Assembly (NCBI GenBank): GCA_003439945.1
Contig: QVRM01006111.1
Coordinates: forward strand, 1 to 64,000
DNA from: Dermanyssus gallinae
Taxonomy: Eukaryota; Arthropoda; Arachnida; Mesostigmata; Dermanyssidae
Length of the DNA: 64,000 nt
Direction of reading: 5' to 3'
The position numbers and the translations under genes are program-made. The notes beneath the pieces are model-generated. The model was not told the DNA's origin, did no database searches, and worked only from the letters and a program-made list of their open reading frames with translations. This document shows positions 12,556 through 24,499 of the stretch, in pieces (within the stretch, counting starts at the first letter, position 1; each line of letters starts with the position of its first letter).

Positions 12556-15402
12556 CTGAAACAGATTTGTTTAACAAATTAACGTTTAATGCCGCAGCGT
12601 AGCGCACAAGCAATCCAAACCCTCGTCAGTAATACATAAATAGTACCATGACGACGGCCGCTAGTAGTCAGGCCGGCCACGGTGGTATACGGTATCAATC
12701 TACCTAACTTAAAGTGGAGGAAAAAACAATATATAGATATGGTGCCTCAGCCGTGTAATAATCGTTTTCTAAAAAAAGAAGAGTTAAGCTCGCTAATGAT
12801 TAAGAGAATATCAACGTTTTGTGAGGCTTTTCTCAAAAGACAGTCTTGTGGCAGTTGAAGCTTAACAAGCAATTTACTGTCTACGTAACTAAAACGCCAA
12901 AACTACTTTGTCGACAGATGTAGTGGCCTAAGCCCGGAATCTTTAACTTCATTTATTGTACCAGTTCATGCGGCATGAGTTCATCAATACGCAAAACTCA
13001 CTTTTACTTTTATAAAATAAATATTTTTTGTATATGGATGCGAAAGCCCGCTGTAATTTGCAGGAACATTGTTATTATTATAATTAATGTTATTATTCCG
13101 CATCTGGGGATGTGCTCAGAGGCAGAAGCCGTACGACAGAATACGTACGGCCAGTGAGATGAGAACGTAAAGTAGTCATATTTAGTAAAAAGTTAGCAGG
13201 GACGGGGTTTTCCATCCCAACGGACGGGATTCAACGCTTTTCAATGATTTTGTCAAACACCGCAGCCTGTTGGCTGTACGAGAGTGAGCCCGCCCCTCTC
13301 TAAAGTCGCCGTACTTCATATTTATTAGGTTTAGCTAGTAGCTAGTGTTTTCCACACATTTAGTTAACTAGTAACTAGACGAGCTTTGGGGTGCAGAAGT
13401 GAATGACAGGTGCTGCTATGCAGCAAGCGCTTACAAAGAAAATCATTAAAGCTCTCGATTTAATTAAATTACGTAACCATTATACAGTTGTTATAATCCT
13501 TTTGTCTAACGAGCAATCAATTTCTCAGACATCTCGAGCCGCACGTCACAAAACGACGGTATTTATTCAATCCGATTTTGCAATTTGCAACGAGGATACT
13601 TCTAAGGTTGTTGTTAGGACGGAAGCTAGACTTTGTTGATGTTCGAATTCCGAATGCGAGTATACATTCGAATATCCGTTTTTAAGTGTAAATTTAAAAT
13701 GGGTTGTGTATATAAGGCTTATCGTTGAGTATCACACCTTTAGGCCCCGCATCGTACACATTTTGACTAAACACGCTTAATTGCTTCTATATGTTCACTC
13801 AGATATGGTCGCCAAACATCACAACACTACGCAAATTGCGTTATGACCACCATTATCTCAAACTAGTGTCGACACCCAACGCGGCTTAAGAAAACCCACT
13901 AGCATACGAAGCGCTTCTTTTGCTATGCAACGCACGTTGCATTATCGACGCTTTACGTTTCTCAATCTTGGCCAATCGGCCTATGTCGGAGAGGCGCTGA
14001 ACAAAAGGGTTTATATATTTTTATAGAGGATGTTTACAAACAAACTGCATTTTCAGTGTTGTCGTAGTTCTTTTTTGCTTCGTCAATTTTGTAAAAATAA
14101 ACTTGCGTGTTACTTTCAATTTCACAATTGTGAGGTAGCATCGTTGAGTTGTCTATTGTTGTTATTAAATCTTCCAAAAAAAAATTTCTTCTTGCTTCAT
14201 TGGGAATATATATATCATCCATTATTTGTCCGTTTGTTGTGCATTTATTAAAACAATGCAATGTCATAGGTGACTTGATTCTTGGTTTGTAGTTTAAAAC
14301 AATTGAATAACGGCTAGCACCCCCACTGCAGTAGGGAATGCAAAACTAGACAGCAGTTGTGTTAGTGTATTTTTCTAATAAAATATATTTTGTCCAGTTT
14401 TCCAAAGGTTAGAAAAATGTTAATGTTTTGGGGTTTGTCTTTTTGTGGTTTTTTAGCCCTTAGAATGCTACATTTGAACTGTCAAGAAGACAAAGTATTA
14501 GATTAAAATTGTTCTTGGTAACTGCTGCGTAAAGCCTAGAATGTAGAAGTCTTGATTTATGACGTATTCCTTAGGACAGTTCCTATGCACTGTCATCCTA
14601 TGCACTGTAATTTGTTGTGTCACTTGGGACTTCACCGCAGCATAAGAGACTTGCATTCATTTTTGAAGTCACTCATTACTCTACACACAACGAATAGGAG
14701 CATACCCGCCGATGATAGTTTCAACACTTACATCAATAAGTCATCTTCACAAAGTAATTGTTGTTTGCGTTTTTACCCGCGTCAAATATACGAATTAGCT
14801 TGTTAGTTCACCTCTACTTTAGTCAAGTAACCTATTCGATGAGATGTTTGAAACGTGTCAAAATTAGGTTTGTTCTTTTAAATATAGGCGTTTTTATTAG
14901 CCAATGACAGCTGATAGTAATGGAATCAAAAATACAATAACAGCACGTAGGAGCTCTCTAACTTCAAGTACGCCATTTTATTTGGGAGCGGTGTTTGTGC
15001 GAGGCTAATTGTTTATGCGAAGTATAAACTTGCATCGCCAATTTTTTTGGCTATTTTTAATTGGCAACTTTATTATTTATAGTATTTCCTAATGTGAAAA
15101 AGCAATTTCAATCAAACTTGCTGACCTTCATATAGTAGACAAGATCCTCGACCCAGAATGATGACCGGAGGTATTTGTAGATACTGGTGCCATACACTCA
15201 ATAAGCAGAATTTGCTCTACTATCAGCGATGACTCTTTGCTAATCGAGTTGAGATTAGTCGACACCATGTCCAGCTGATGCCACTAAACGCTGACTAAGC
15301 CCTGGGATCTGTGACGTCAATTTCTTCCATTTACCAGCATCAAACGTCTACATGCATGTATGTGCTACGTATGATGACGACATGAGGTCCTTGTCCTCCA
15401 AC
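12556..15402. other. Intron sequence without recognised elements
   Basis: AT-rich unique sequence. Short ORFs at 14030-14251 and its reverse complement have no motif. Short inverted ctagt motifs near 13330-13375 are weak. Confidence 0.45.
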
Positions 15403-15527
<125 letters not shown>

Positions 15528-15594
15528 GAAAATAACAATTTATTCGCAGTAAATGAGATGCTGCTGCCGCTCGTCTGGCATCACATGTAAATTA

Positions 15595-16038
15595 ATGGAA
15601 AAACTCAGCGGGATGTCTATCAACGTTTGCGCTCTATGTTTACTGTTTATTGGCTTCCGGAGTGAAAGTAGCGTAGCCGGGGAGAAGGTGTGCCAGCCAA
15701 TCACGACATGCACCTCTGAAGAGGACGGACTCGCTTACTCCTTAGGGGGAACTCTGTGCAGTTTCGGTAGGAGCTTTCGGACGTCACGCTGCAGCGTCCT
15801 ACTAGCGACATTTCGGGACGGCGCCGGTGGTCAAAAACATCTAATCGCATATCGTCGTTCCCACGATTGTCCACTGTTGTTGGAATGCAATCTCGATAGA
15901 CAGGCGAATAAGGAATACTGCTTTACGCCTCATCGACGCCAACTAAACCCGCTGTATTGTGCAGGTGTGCAGTCGAAGAGCAGAGATACAAAGTGTATTG
16001 TGCAACCCTGGTTGTGCAACCAAAAACGCGACAAGTGA
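15595..16038 (+). CDS. Candidate secreted cysteine-rich protein, nested in the Kir intron on the opposite strand
   Basis: An uninterrupted 147-codon ORF with ATG start and TGA stop. The N-terminus looks like a signal peptide: a short polar n-region, a hydrophobic core (VCALCLLFIGF, about residues 11-21) and a small-residue cleavage region near SSVAG (about residues 26-30). The mature part has ten cysteines, including CQPITTC and CPLLLEC spacings, enough for five disulfides, and a basic C-terminus (NQKRDK). Alternative in-frame ATGs are 15553 (directly after a TAA) and 15613. An AATAAA lies about 185 bases after the stop. I recognise no family. It could be a venom-, salivary- or defence-type small secreted protein, but that is inference from cysteine content only. 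Possible splice sites inside (CAG|GTGTGC near 15963) mean a spliced model is not excluded. A chance ORF remains possible. Confidence 0.4.
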   Translation: MEKLSGMSINVCALCLLFIGFRSESSVAGEKVCQPITTCTSEEDGLAYSLGGTLCSFGRSFRTSRCSVLLATFRDGAGGQKHLIAYRRSHDCPLLLECNLDRQANKEYCFTPHRRQLNPLYCAGVQSKSRDTKCIVQPWLCNQKRDK

Positions 16039-16222
16039 AATAAGCATACTCTTGTACATTCTTGGAATATGCAAACACCTCCCCCCCAGACCCAACAGTC
16101 TAACTCTTCCTGCATACATTGTTTTTGGAGACAGATCTATACACAAGCAACATGCACGAATATCCTACCCGAATTCTTCATTTGAATTCGCATTGTGCAT
16201 CTTTTGTCCGGTCGTTGTCAAA

Positions 16223-16228
16223 AATAAA
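16223..16228 (+). terminator. Candidate polyadenylation signal AATAAA
   Basis: A canonical hexamer downstream of the cysteine-rich ORF on the same strand. It is the first AATAAA after its stop. The hexamer is common in AT-rich DNA, so on its own it is weak evidence of a transcript end. Confidence 0.25.
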
Positions 16229-16357
16229 AAGATTGAGAAGTGTTCTTGGGAGAATGCAAGGAAGAAACGTTTAATTAACCATTGAACATGTGATTTTTGT
16301 TTGAATAGCAATAATTATCTACAGGAACGATCAGATATTGTGTTAGGATTGTGGCTA

Positions 16358-16642
16358 CTAACTACAGCTCTCACGACTAGCAATGATAATTTGCTTAGAA
16401 CTATCTTGGTTATAAAATTTTACGTCCGGTCTGACAAAAATCTCCTCAGTTGCATTGACGGTTGAGTCTTTGCTTACGAGCGACGACAAGTCTTGTTGTC
16501 TACTGGACCACACTACGACCGTATTCATAACGATCTCATGTCCAGCTTTCTGCCGGTAAATGTCGCGTTCAGAGAATACGATAACTAACGATGATAGAAC
16601 CCAGCAAGAAATACCGAAATCTGTCCGGTAATACTTAGCCAT
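16358..16642 (-). CDS. Small ORF of unknown function, convergent with the cysteine-rich ORF
   Basis: A 94-codon ATG-to-TAG ORF on the minus strand. It has a moderately hydrophobic segment near the N-terminus (ISCWVLSSLVIVF, residues 11-23) and then a polar, low-cysteine part with no repeats. Composition is balanced, unlike the repeat-driven ORFs nearby. I see no family motif. It could be a chance ORF or a remnant exon. Confidence 0.15.
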   Translation of the reverse strand: MAKYYRTDFGISCWVLSSLVIVFSERDIYRQKAGHEIVMNTVVVWSSRQQDLSSLVSKDSTVNATEEIFVRPDVKFYNQDSSKQIIIASRESCS

Positions 16643-16649
16643 TGACGCA

Positions 16650-18129
16650 ATTGCCTATTATTGTTGCACATAGAGAAGTAAAACGTTTAGGCAGTCTCCG
16701 TACGGCTTGCCAGCCAACAGCAAGTTTATACCATCGCTTCCCTAATCGGCCAAAAAAGTGCCGCTTCTATCTTGTCTGTTCGGACTGATTCCCAAATTCG
16801 TATTGCTATACCTAAGTTTGCCTTTCCATGTTTACTGGCACTACCAGTATAATCGCGCTGTGGCGTCATGCCAGTCCATCTAGGGACATAATTATAGCTA
16901 GCTATAAATAGGACTGATTGAGGGAACACACTACAGATTACGAAGGCGCCGGTTCGGTAGAGATGCTGTTGAGGCGTCGGCGATAAAGATTGGTAGACTT
17001 AAGAACGCTGCTCTGTCTGCAAGTGACTGTCCGCAAACTGTCCTTTTTCCTTCCAGAAACCAAACCTTTGTTTTGGTATTACTGCTACAAGAGTGACAGA
17101 GAAAAGCCCACGATTGACAGAGAAAAGCCCCCAGGGACTCTGAAAGAAAAGCTATGCCGATAAGCTCGTTGTCAAAGCTTCTGTGGCGTCGACTAATTTC
17201 GAATCTGGGGGTTCAAACAAGGGGTTCCGAAGCAGCATTCTTTTTTATGCCGCTACCCGCGATGCAATTGCACCATGCTGCAGCATTGTTCGAGAGGCGG
17301 CAAGAAAACACTTGCACGTAGAGATCAGTTATTCTACGCTGTTTTGTCGATCGCGGGGCTAATCTTGACTCAGCATTGCTAGAGCAGGTGCTCGAACGCC
17401 TTGTCTTATTCGGAGTGCCTAGAGGGATATTTAACATCTGTTGTTGGTGGTGTTGTTGTAGTTAATAGTCCTCATAATGGATGCCCTGCAGAATATCTCG
17501 ATAACGGTCGAACGGCGGAGTCGGATCTGCTAAATCGCTCTTCAGTTTGGGAAGTTTAGAAGACATGTCATGTTTAAATTAAGTTTAAAAACTGTCAGAA
17601 CGGTCCCGGTTGCCACTTTGTCGTCCAAAAGATTGCCGCCGGTGTCAATCATCAACACTGTGCTGGCTCTCGTCAACATTAAGACCAAATATGGGATTGA
17701 AAAAATCTAGCACAAGCTAACCTGGGTAACTTTAGCCACACGAGGTAGGGCCAAGACTAACGGTTTTGAAAAGCACGCATAGAGTGTACATTTCCACACC
17801 CGACAAGCATGTGTGTCTCTCCGATGACAGCCCTGATTCTTTTTAGAGAATATGACATACGATTTACGCTGTCATCAAATTGACCTAATTATAGGTAGAT
17901 TGCTACCACTCTGGCCAACGATGGCCTCGCATCACATTCATAATAATGTTTGGATATACACAAAAACATAGTGAAACCCGTGGATGATGTACTTAACTAT
18001 TAGTGGCGAAAACAGTGGGTCCAATTCTGAATTGAAATATGCAAACCCAAGAACCTCTTAAAATAGGCTGAATTGACCCTGCTTGTGATATGCCACATAC
18101 ATTGATGCTTTACATCAGTACCAGTGCAT

Positions 18130-18160
<31 letters not shown>

Positions 18161-18519
18161 GTAAAGTCTACAGACGTTTATACAAGTATGTTGTACCTTC
18201 TAAGCGTGTGCATTAGATAGGCAGGTCTGGAAATCCCAGCAAAAAAGGCAAGAAACTTCTTGAGGCAATGCAGACTAGATCTTAAAAACGCTTGCACTGG
18301 AAATGTTCCTTTGACACAAATGGAAAGGTTATTTCCCCTTGCTCAAAGATCATCAGTAGCCTATTTGCATGGCAGAAGGACATAGACAAACCCAATCGAC
18401 TGGAGCCTACTTGACGTAGAGTTTGAACATGTTTGCTACCTGATCTTGGCTGATGAGTGCCACATTATAAAACGAGCATTTATACGTCCTTTTCATGTAA
18501 CTAAGAAGTACATTAACGT

Positions 18520-18562
<43 letters not shown>

Positions 18563-18600
18563 CTACATTCATAAAAAGGTGTATTCATTTACCTACACTA
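16650..18600. other. Intron sequence, nothing recognised
   Basis: Two short AT tracts (18129-18157, 18521-18558) and a small direct repeat of gacagagaaaagccc at about 17097 and 17115. No supported ORF. Confidence 0.45.
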
Positions 18601-20447
18601 CACGGCCGAGGAGGCGGCTCATCATTGGTGACGTTCTCAGTAGCCCAATGGCGTCGCGCCGCTGAGTGAGTGTTTTGCCTTGGCCCATTAGCCAGCTGCC
18701 GTTTTTTCCAAACTTTTGTTGTTGCCTCTGCTGTTGTTGTTGTAGCAGCAGTAGAAGCAGTAGAAGCAATCGTAGAAGTGGCTGTAATAGTAGTCGTCGT
18801 CGTCGTTGTTGTTTATGATTGTTATATGTCGTTGATGCTGTTGGTGCTGTCCCGCTAGTGGCGCTATCACGCTATTGCTATGCAGACGTGCGGCTTTTAA
18901 ACTGTTTGCGCCTTTTCTTGCTGATATTTCTATTTTATTACCAAATAAAATAAAAAGATCGCTAGGTGACCGAATAGGAAGGAACTCGCCGTCGTCGTCG
19001 TCCTGAGATTGGTTGTTCGATTGTGGCACCAGTCACGTCGGTGGTATCCCGCCTGCGTCCCGGAGCATCTCGTGCTGCTTGGTTGTTGTTGTTGTTGTTG
19101 TTGTTGACGTTGTTAATAATCCTCTTCGTATTTTAATTATTGTGGTAATTATTGGTTAGCACCGCTATATGTACGACCTGCTCTGCTACATTTGCTGCCG
19201 TATCATTTGTCTCATTAGCCCCACCGATCGGCTTAGAGTCGAAATCAACGTTTTCACGACAATAATATCTGTGCTCTGTAACTGATTTGTCCCTCTCTTC
19301 ACTGCCAGAGCAAAGGGTTGCCACGTTACGTGATGATTACGCGATCGCTAACTAGCCGGTTGACGTTGTCACTGTTTTCCTCTACGGCCAAAGAAGCATC
19401 ATGGCAACACAGAGACAGCACTCTATGAAGACTCGAAGCTTCACCGTTGACAGTTCAATTCTCTCGATGGGAACAGTTGTCGTTGTTGTTGTTGTCGTTG
19501 CTGTTGTTGTTGTTGCTATTGTTGTTGTCGTTGCTGTTGTTGTTGTCGTTGCTGTTGTTGTTGTTATTGTTTATGGTGATGACACTTTGCTACTGCAGCT
19601 TTTCTTTTTAGCTCTTCTTTTTCTCTCTTGCTTCAATAGTGGTCAATCGACGCGGGTGGCTAATGATTAAGCGTGGCTGATTAAACCAAAGGCTGGTACG
19701 ACGACGCGGTCGCCGTCAGTAACCCGAGCCTATCTGCGACGGTCGGACGGACTCAAGCAGGCAGACAGACCGATAGGCTGCTTGCCACGGCGGGGGGTGT
19801 TCGAAGAGGACGACGAGAAAAGAACGCATGGATAGCAGCGAGCAGAGTCTGCTCTGGATATGCTGGCTGCGGAGTGGTAGTACACCAAAAGTACAAGGTC
19901 TTGTCGAGCTGCTCCAAAGAGCTGACACCGGCACCGCTTGCACCAATAGTGATTACACGGTCAACGGAAAAAAATCACAACGAAACACAACGAAGCACAC
20001 TCACGGCCAGCGAGATCAAACACACGCGCGCGAGAGACTGAGAGAGAGTGGGCAAGACACATGTGGGCACATACATCTGCACATCGGGGCGCAGCAATTA
20101 TCCATCATCACATTGACACACGCGAACCTATCGACGAGAAACACGATATCCGTGAAACACAGCACTGGCAGGGGCGGCAAGAGCCACGCTGGCGGGGACA
20201 GTTTTTCTACACAATTTCGACAACAATTGGCAATGCAGTCGACCTGCGGCAACACCACTAGGTTTGTAGTGAGTGCTACTGCAAACTGGAATCTAGTTAC
20301 CCACTTCTAGTTGTAGGATTCTTCGACTCTATTTCGGCTGACGGCGACTCGAATTCCGCGTCTGTCTACCTTACGAGTCGGCGGTCTATTCGGTCGACTG
20401 CGATTTGATTCTTTTTTGTTCTGCACGACGATGCTCTTACGCTCTTG
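18600..20447. other. GC- and trinucleotide-richer intron block
   Basis: Contains GTT tracts and CpG-containing unique sequence (19700-20320). An open plus-strand frame (19828-20310) has an unremarkable polar composition and no motif, so I do not call it a gene. It could be an alternative 5' UTR or regulatory block. Confidence 0.3.
19476..19570. repeat. (GTT)n tract
   Basis: GTT repeats with GTC and GCT variants. A pure tract of 8 units lies at 19081-19107. Confidence 0.9.
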
Positions 20448-20602
20448 TTCTAACGAGATTCTATCATTCGCCTTCTTCTTCTACAGAGATCCTATGATTT
20501 TGTATCTTGTTCTACAGAGACCCTATGATTTTTCTTGATGTTTTACGGTGATCTTATGCTTCTTTTGTTTCTTCTACAGAGATCTCATGCTTCTTGTTAT
20601 TT
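20448..20602. repeat. Minisatellite, five 31-bp units
   Basis: Units start at 20448, 20479, 20510, 20541 and 20572, exactly 31 bases apart. The shared core is ttctacagagatc followed by ctatg(a/c)tt. Units 2 and 3 are most alike; units 1 and 4 are more diverged. There is no unique spacer, so it is not a CRISPR-like array. Confidence 0.85.
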
Positions 20603-21064
20603 TTCTTCTTCTTCTTCTTCAGAGACCAACAAGATTGTTCACTGTGCTGGTAGCTGGCAAACGCTCTGCCTAATCTCCAAGAACATACGGACGCCTGCCA
20701 CTTCGACGGCTGCTCTTCTTACTAAGTAGTAGTAGTAGTGGTATGGCGTTTTAAACACTAGTACGCACATCTAGTACCAGGCTGGCAACCCCACAGCTGC
20801 AAGTACCAAGTGCCAAGTACTACTCGTACTCCCAGCTTGCAGTACCGCGTCACCGTGCCGCAGTGTACCAGCTGCAACCGTCGCCGCTGTCACAGACACA
20901 TCTCTGTCTATCCTTAGATCTGCACTTACGACACACGTAAGTAGAAGTCCAACGTGTTTTCGGCTGCAGCTACTGCTGCCGCCGAAAGATGGGCTGCTCA
21001 GTTTCTCTCTGTCTCTCCTCTCGTGCACAAATGACGGGTTGGTTGACTTCATTCACACGCGGCA

Positions 21065-21195
21065 AACTCCATGGAAGAGGTCAACGGCAACAACAGCATC
21101 AGCAGCAACAACAGTAACAACAGCAGCAAGAACACCGACCAGTAGCAACAACAACCACAACAGCAACAGCAGCAGCAGAAACAACAACTGCAAAA
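21065..21195. repeat. CAA/CAG-rich tract
   Basis: Mixed CAA, CAG and AGC codon-like units on the plus strand. It gives Asn/Ser/Thr- or Gln-rich reading in all forward frames, so ORFs here are repeat artefacts. Confidence 0.85.
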
Positions 21196-21589
21196 CAAAT
21201 CTTCGTTCTGTAATCGCGCTTCAATCACCGGGTATCTCCTCGATGGATTGTCCGAATGACGAGGCAGCGTCACAGAGAAAACACGTAACGAAATCTTGCA
21301 CCACCGCAGACGTGACTACTACTACTATACATAGACCAGATTGTAGGATTGTAGACTGTCGACCAGTTCAACCAAGTACGACGACAGTGACGATCACAGG
21401 CCAGAAGAATCTATTACAGTCTGTGCCACTACGATCGATAACAGACGTCAAAAGTATCCGTGAAAGAGTGGACAGGTAGAACGAGGGAGGGAGGGGAGAG
21501 AGAGAGAGAGAAAATATGGGGGAAAGATAGAGGAAGGGGAGAAAATAAGGGAACGAGAAAGGGAATGAATACATCGTGGTTGCAGCAGC

Positions 21590-21664
21590 GATAGCAATAA
21601 AAACAACAAGAATAGCAACAGCAGCAGCAACAACAACAGCAACAGCAATAGAAACAACAACAAG

Positions 21665-21706
<42 letters not shown>

Positions 21707-21842
21707 AACGACAGCAACAGCAACAATAACAACGACAGCAACAACAAAAACAACACGAATAGCAGCAACAACAACAAGAGCAACAACAAGAATAGCAACA
21801 ACAACAACAACAACAACAACAAAGACAGCAATAGCAACAGAG
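21590..21842. repeat. Long (CAA)n tract
   Basis: About 250 bases of CAA with CAG, ATA and GAC interruptions, the longest trinucleotide tract in the window. Confidence 0.95.
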
Positions 21843-21934
21843 ATTCCCATAATGAAAATCATCATCGTCATCATCATTATTTTATTGAGGTTCGTGGGCG
21901 GTTTCGCTAGTACTTCGGCTGGTCGTCGACTCGC

Positions 21935-21967
21935 CTCTCACTCGACGACGAAGTCGTCGAGTGAGAG
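21935..21967. repeat. Perfect 15-bp palindrome
   Basis: ctctcactcgacgac, a 3-base gaa loop, and its exact complement. It is GC-rich and CpG-dense, and lies between trinucleotide-repeat tracts. Confidence 0.8.
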
Positions 21968-22370
21968 ACGTCGTCGTTACTAAGTCACTGATCAGTCACT
22001 TGTCATGGGTTGGCTATGCGAACTCTCCCGCAGCACATTATTGCTGCGGCTGCTGCTGCTGCCGCCGCCGTTGGTTCTGCTACCGCTTCTGTGGCTAATC
22101 CTTACTACAACTACTGAACTAGCAACATGTTTAGTTGTTGGTTTTCCGTCGTCGTCGTCTTCGTCGCCGCCACCGGCTTTGATTTCATCTCTCCCTTCGC
22201 CAAATCCAAGTACTACTTCTGCTACTTCTGCTACTACTACTACTACTATTACGACTAATACAACGCCGTAGACTATAATTACCCCCCCCCCCCCCTGCCA
22301 CCTCATCCCCCTGCTGAACTAATTGACAGACACTTGGGCCGTTCCCGCCGCCTGGCGAGAGTACGCCAGT

Positions 22371-22672
22371 CACAACAACAACAACAACAACAGCAAAAAC
22401 AACAATGACAATGAACGCGTCAATAGCAGTGCTAGCAGCAGCAAGCAACAACCAGAACAGCATCGTCATCATCATCATCATCACCAACAACAACACCAAC
22501 ACTGTAAACAACACTCAATAATAGTAACATCAACATCAACAATACTAAATGCTGAAACAACAGCATCACCAACAACAACGATCGCAACAGTATCCACAAC
22601 AACAACAACAGCAGCAGCAGCAGCAGCGTCATCAACAACCACAACAAGCAACAGTAACAACAGGAATAACCT
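22371..22672. repeat. CAA/CAG/CAT tract with polyglutamine frame
   Basis: One frame (from 22549) encodes a glutamine/histidine-rich run including six consecutive CAG. No splice sites or conserved flanks are visible. Confidence 0.85.
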
Positions 22673-22690
22673 TGTTGTTGCTGTTGTCCG

Positions 22691-22954
22691 ATGATCCGGC
22701 TGATTGCTTCTGGTCGGTGCGGCATAGCCGGTCTGATGCTACTAATTGTTATCTGCGTTTTGTTTACGTCATACTTAATTTGCCCAATTAACGTACGAAC
22801 ATGTCCACACCGGGTCAACATCTATGTATTGCACGACAACCCTCTTCTCTACGATCCCCACTATGACATCACCTGCCGCCTGAAGAATTGCTCCTCTGCT
22901 CTCCGGCCACTGGTCCCCTGCGTTGTTTTGCATTCGTCTTGCTCTTTTTCGTCT
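22691..22954 (+). CDS. Possible N-terminal exon with a single membrane anchor (uncertain)
   Basis: From the ATG at 22691 the frame reads a short basic N-terminus, then a hydrophobic stretch (GLMLLIVICVLFTSYLICP, about residues 14-32), then a cysteine-containing segment with HRVNIYVLHDNPLLYD. This is a type II membrane-protein layout. It is bounded upstream by a CAA/CAG repeat and runs into a minus-strand SINE A at about 22955, where the ORF continues only by chance. No clear donor is visible and no family is recognised. It may be coincidental. Confidence 0.15.
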
Positions 22955-23141
22955 CAAAGCTTTTTCGAGCTGACCCTCAGCCAACATCTAACGTCCACGG
23001 GACTGCTTTCGCATTGCATTGTAAGACAGACTTCATGCATAAAAATGTGCAACGGTGAGGTCTCGAACCCATGCTGCACCTATGTGCCTCCTCCGGTCGC
23101 GACGAGGCGCATGCGAATGCCGCCATCATGCACCCACCGAG
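22955..23141 (-). mobile_element. SINE A copy (tRNA-derived)
   Basis: Reads on the minus strand from gtcgag through an A-box-like head, a degenerate B-box (gggttcgagacc), the acatttttat body and ends in the gctgagggtcagc tail. It is most similar to the copies at 23921 and 52071. CpG-rich and diverged. Confidence 0.6.
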
Positions 23142-23920
23142 CTCGACATACGCCTTGCCCAGTCTTACGGAAACTGTGCTCTGTACTCTGGCTGATAACG
23201 GCGCCATTGTGACAAGGAAAAAGAGATACAATGTAGTGAAGAAAAGAGAATATGAGAGAGAGAGAGAGAGAGAGAGAGACGGAGAGATCTTAATGAGCGT
23301 TATGCACTAAGTGGCACAATAAGAAAATAATTACATTTTAGTTCATATGATTACTACTACTACTACGACTATTACTACAGGTCGTGTTACCGGGCGGAGG
23401 CGTACACAGCTAATGCAGTAGAGTATTCGGTTTTAAAACGCCGCCTTAGTTGCATCACTCTTTTTCACTGTAGCAACATTTACACAAACCATAACCATTC
23501 CTGCCAAGACAGCGTGCTGATGAAGAATTAGGTGTCTAGATGTCACGCCATACGGTGCGCAGGAGAAGGAGGACATAATTCATGTCTCCACTGATGCACT
23601 TGCTGTTCGTACGAGTGACCTTCTGCCTGTCCACAAAGCTGGGCCGGGGTAGTTATCTCGATGTAGTTCGCATAGGAATTCCACAATAAGGGTGACGACA
23701 CAAAACCAGCGAGAACGATCTCTGCCTTTCTAGAACAACTAACAACTCTAGACAACCTTGGAACAGCTAGTTAAACTAGTTCGGCCAACCTAGCAATCAT
23801 CTCACTGGTCATCCAACATTGAGACTCGGTTCGAGACACTGCACAGTACGTCTGGAGCCCACTTAACGGAGAGCGCTTGTTAATTAATACACGGTTGAGA
23901 TCTGTCAGCACAGCTGCAAT

Positions 23921-24100
23921 GTCGAGCCCGGTGGCGTGGTGCATTCGGGTGCGCTTCGCGACCGGAGGAAACATATACATAGATGCACGGGTGGAATTCC
24001 CACCGTTGCACATTTGTATTTACGGTGTCCGTCCTACAAAGCAATGCGAATACATACCCATGGATGGTTAATGTTGGCTGAGGGTCAGCCCGAAAAAAAT
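23921..24100 (+). mobile_element. SINE A copy
   Basis: Starts gtcgagcccggtggcgtggt, the family's tRNA-like head with an A-box. The B-box position is eroded. Ends in ttggctgagggtcagccc plus an A-run. It lies 780 bases from a copy in the opposite orientation, which would allow an inverted pair in a transcript. Confidence 0.65.
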
Positions 24101-24370
24101 TGTTACGCCAAAAATTCTGTGTCCGACATTTAAAAGAAAACTCAAAATTACGCCGAGCGTACGATATCCGAGGCTTCGAGCACTATATCCTTACGACATT
24201 TGTATTGCAAACAATTTACATATAATTAAACATGATTTATTCATGGAATTTCATTTTCAATGCTTGACTCTCGATAAAAGCAGTAATTGAGTAAGAAAGA
24301 AAACTACCGTGTTTAGTACACTCGGTGGACGTACAGTAAGATATTGACAAAATCATGCCCTGTCGCAGGC

Positions 24371-24397
24371 TAATAATAATAATAAATAATAATAATG

Positions 24398-24494
<97 letters not shown>
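24371..24494. repeat. (TAA)n microsatellite
   Basis: About 40 AAT/TAA units, almost uninterrupted. Other such tracts: 351-377, 31174-31208, 53591-53622. Confidence 0.95.
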
Positions 24495-24496
<2 letters not shown>

Positions 24497-24499
24497 CCC

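Noticed and set aside
20448..20602. CRISPR-like array
   Set aside because: Units abut with no unique spacers and the genome is eukaryotic.
21368..21877. Val/Leu-only minus-strand frames
   Set aside because: They are translations of the (CAA)n tract; they also occur at 45.9 and 47.2 kb.
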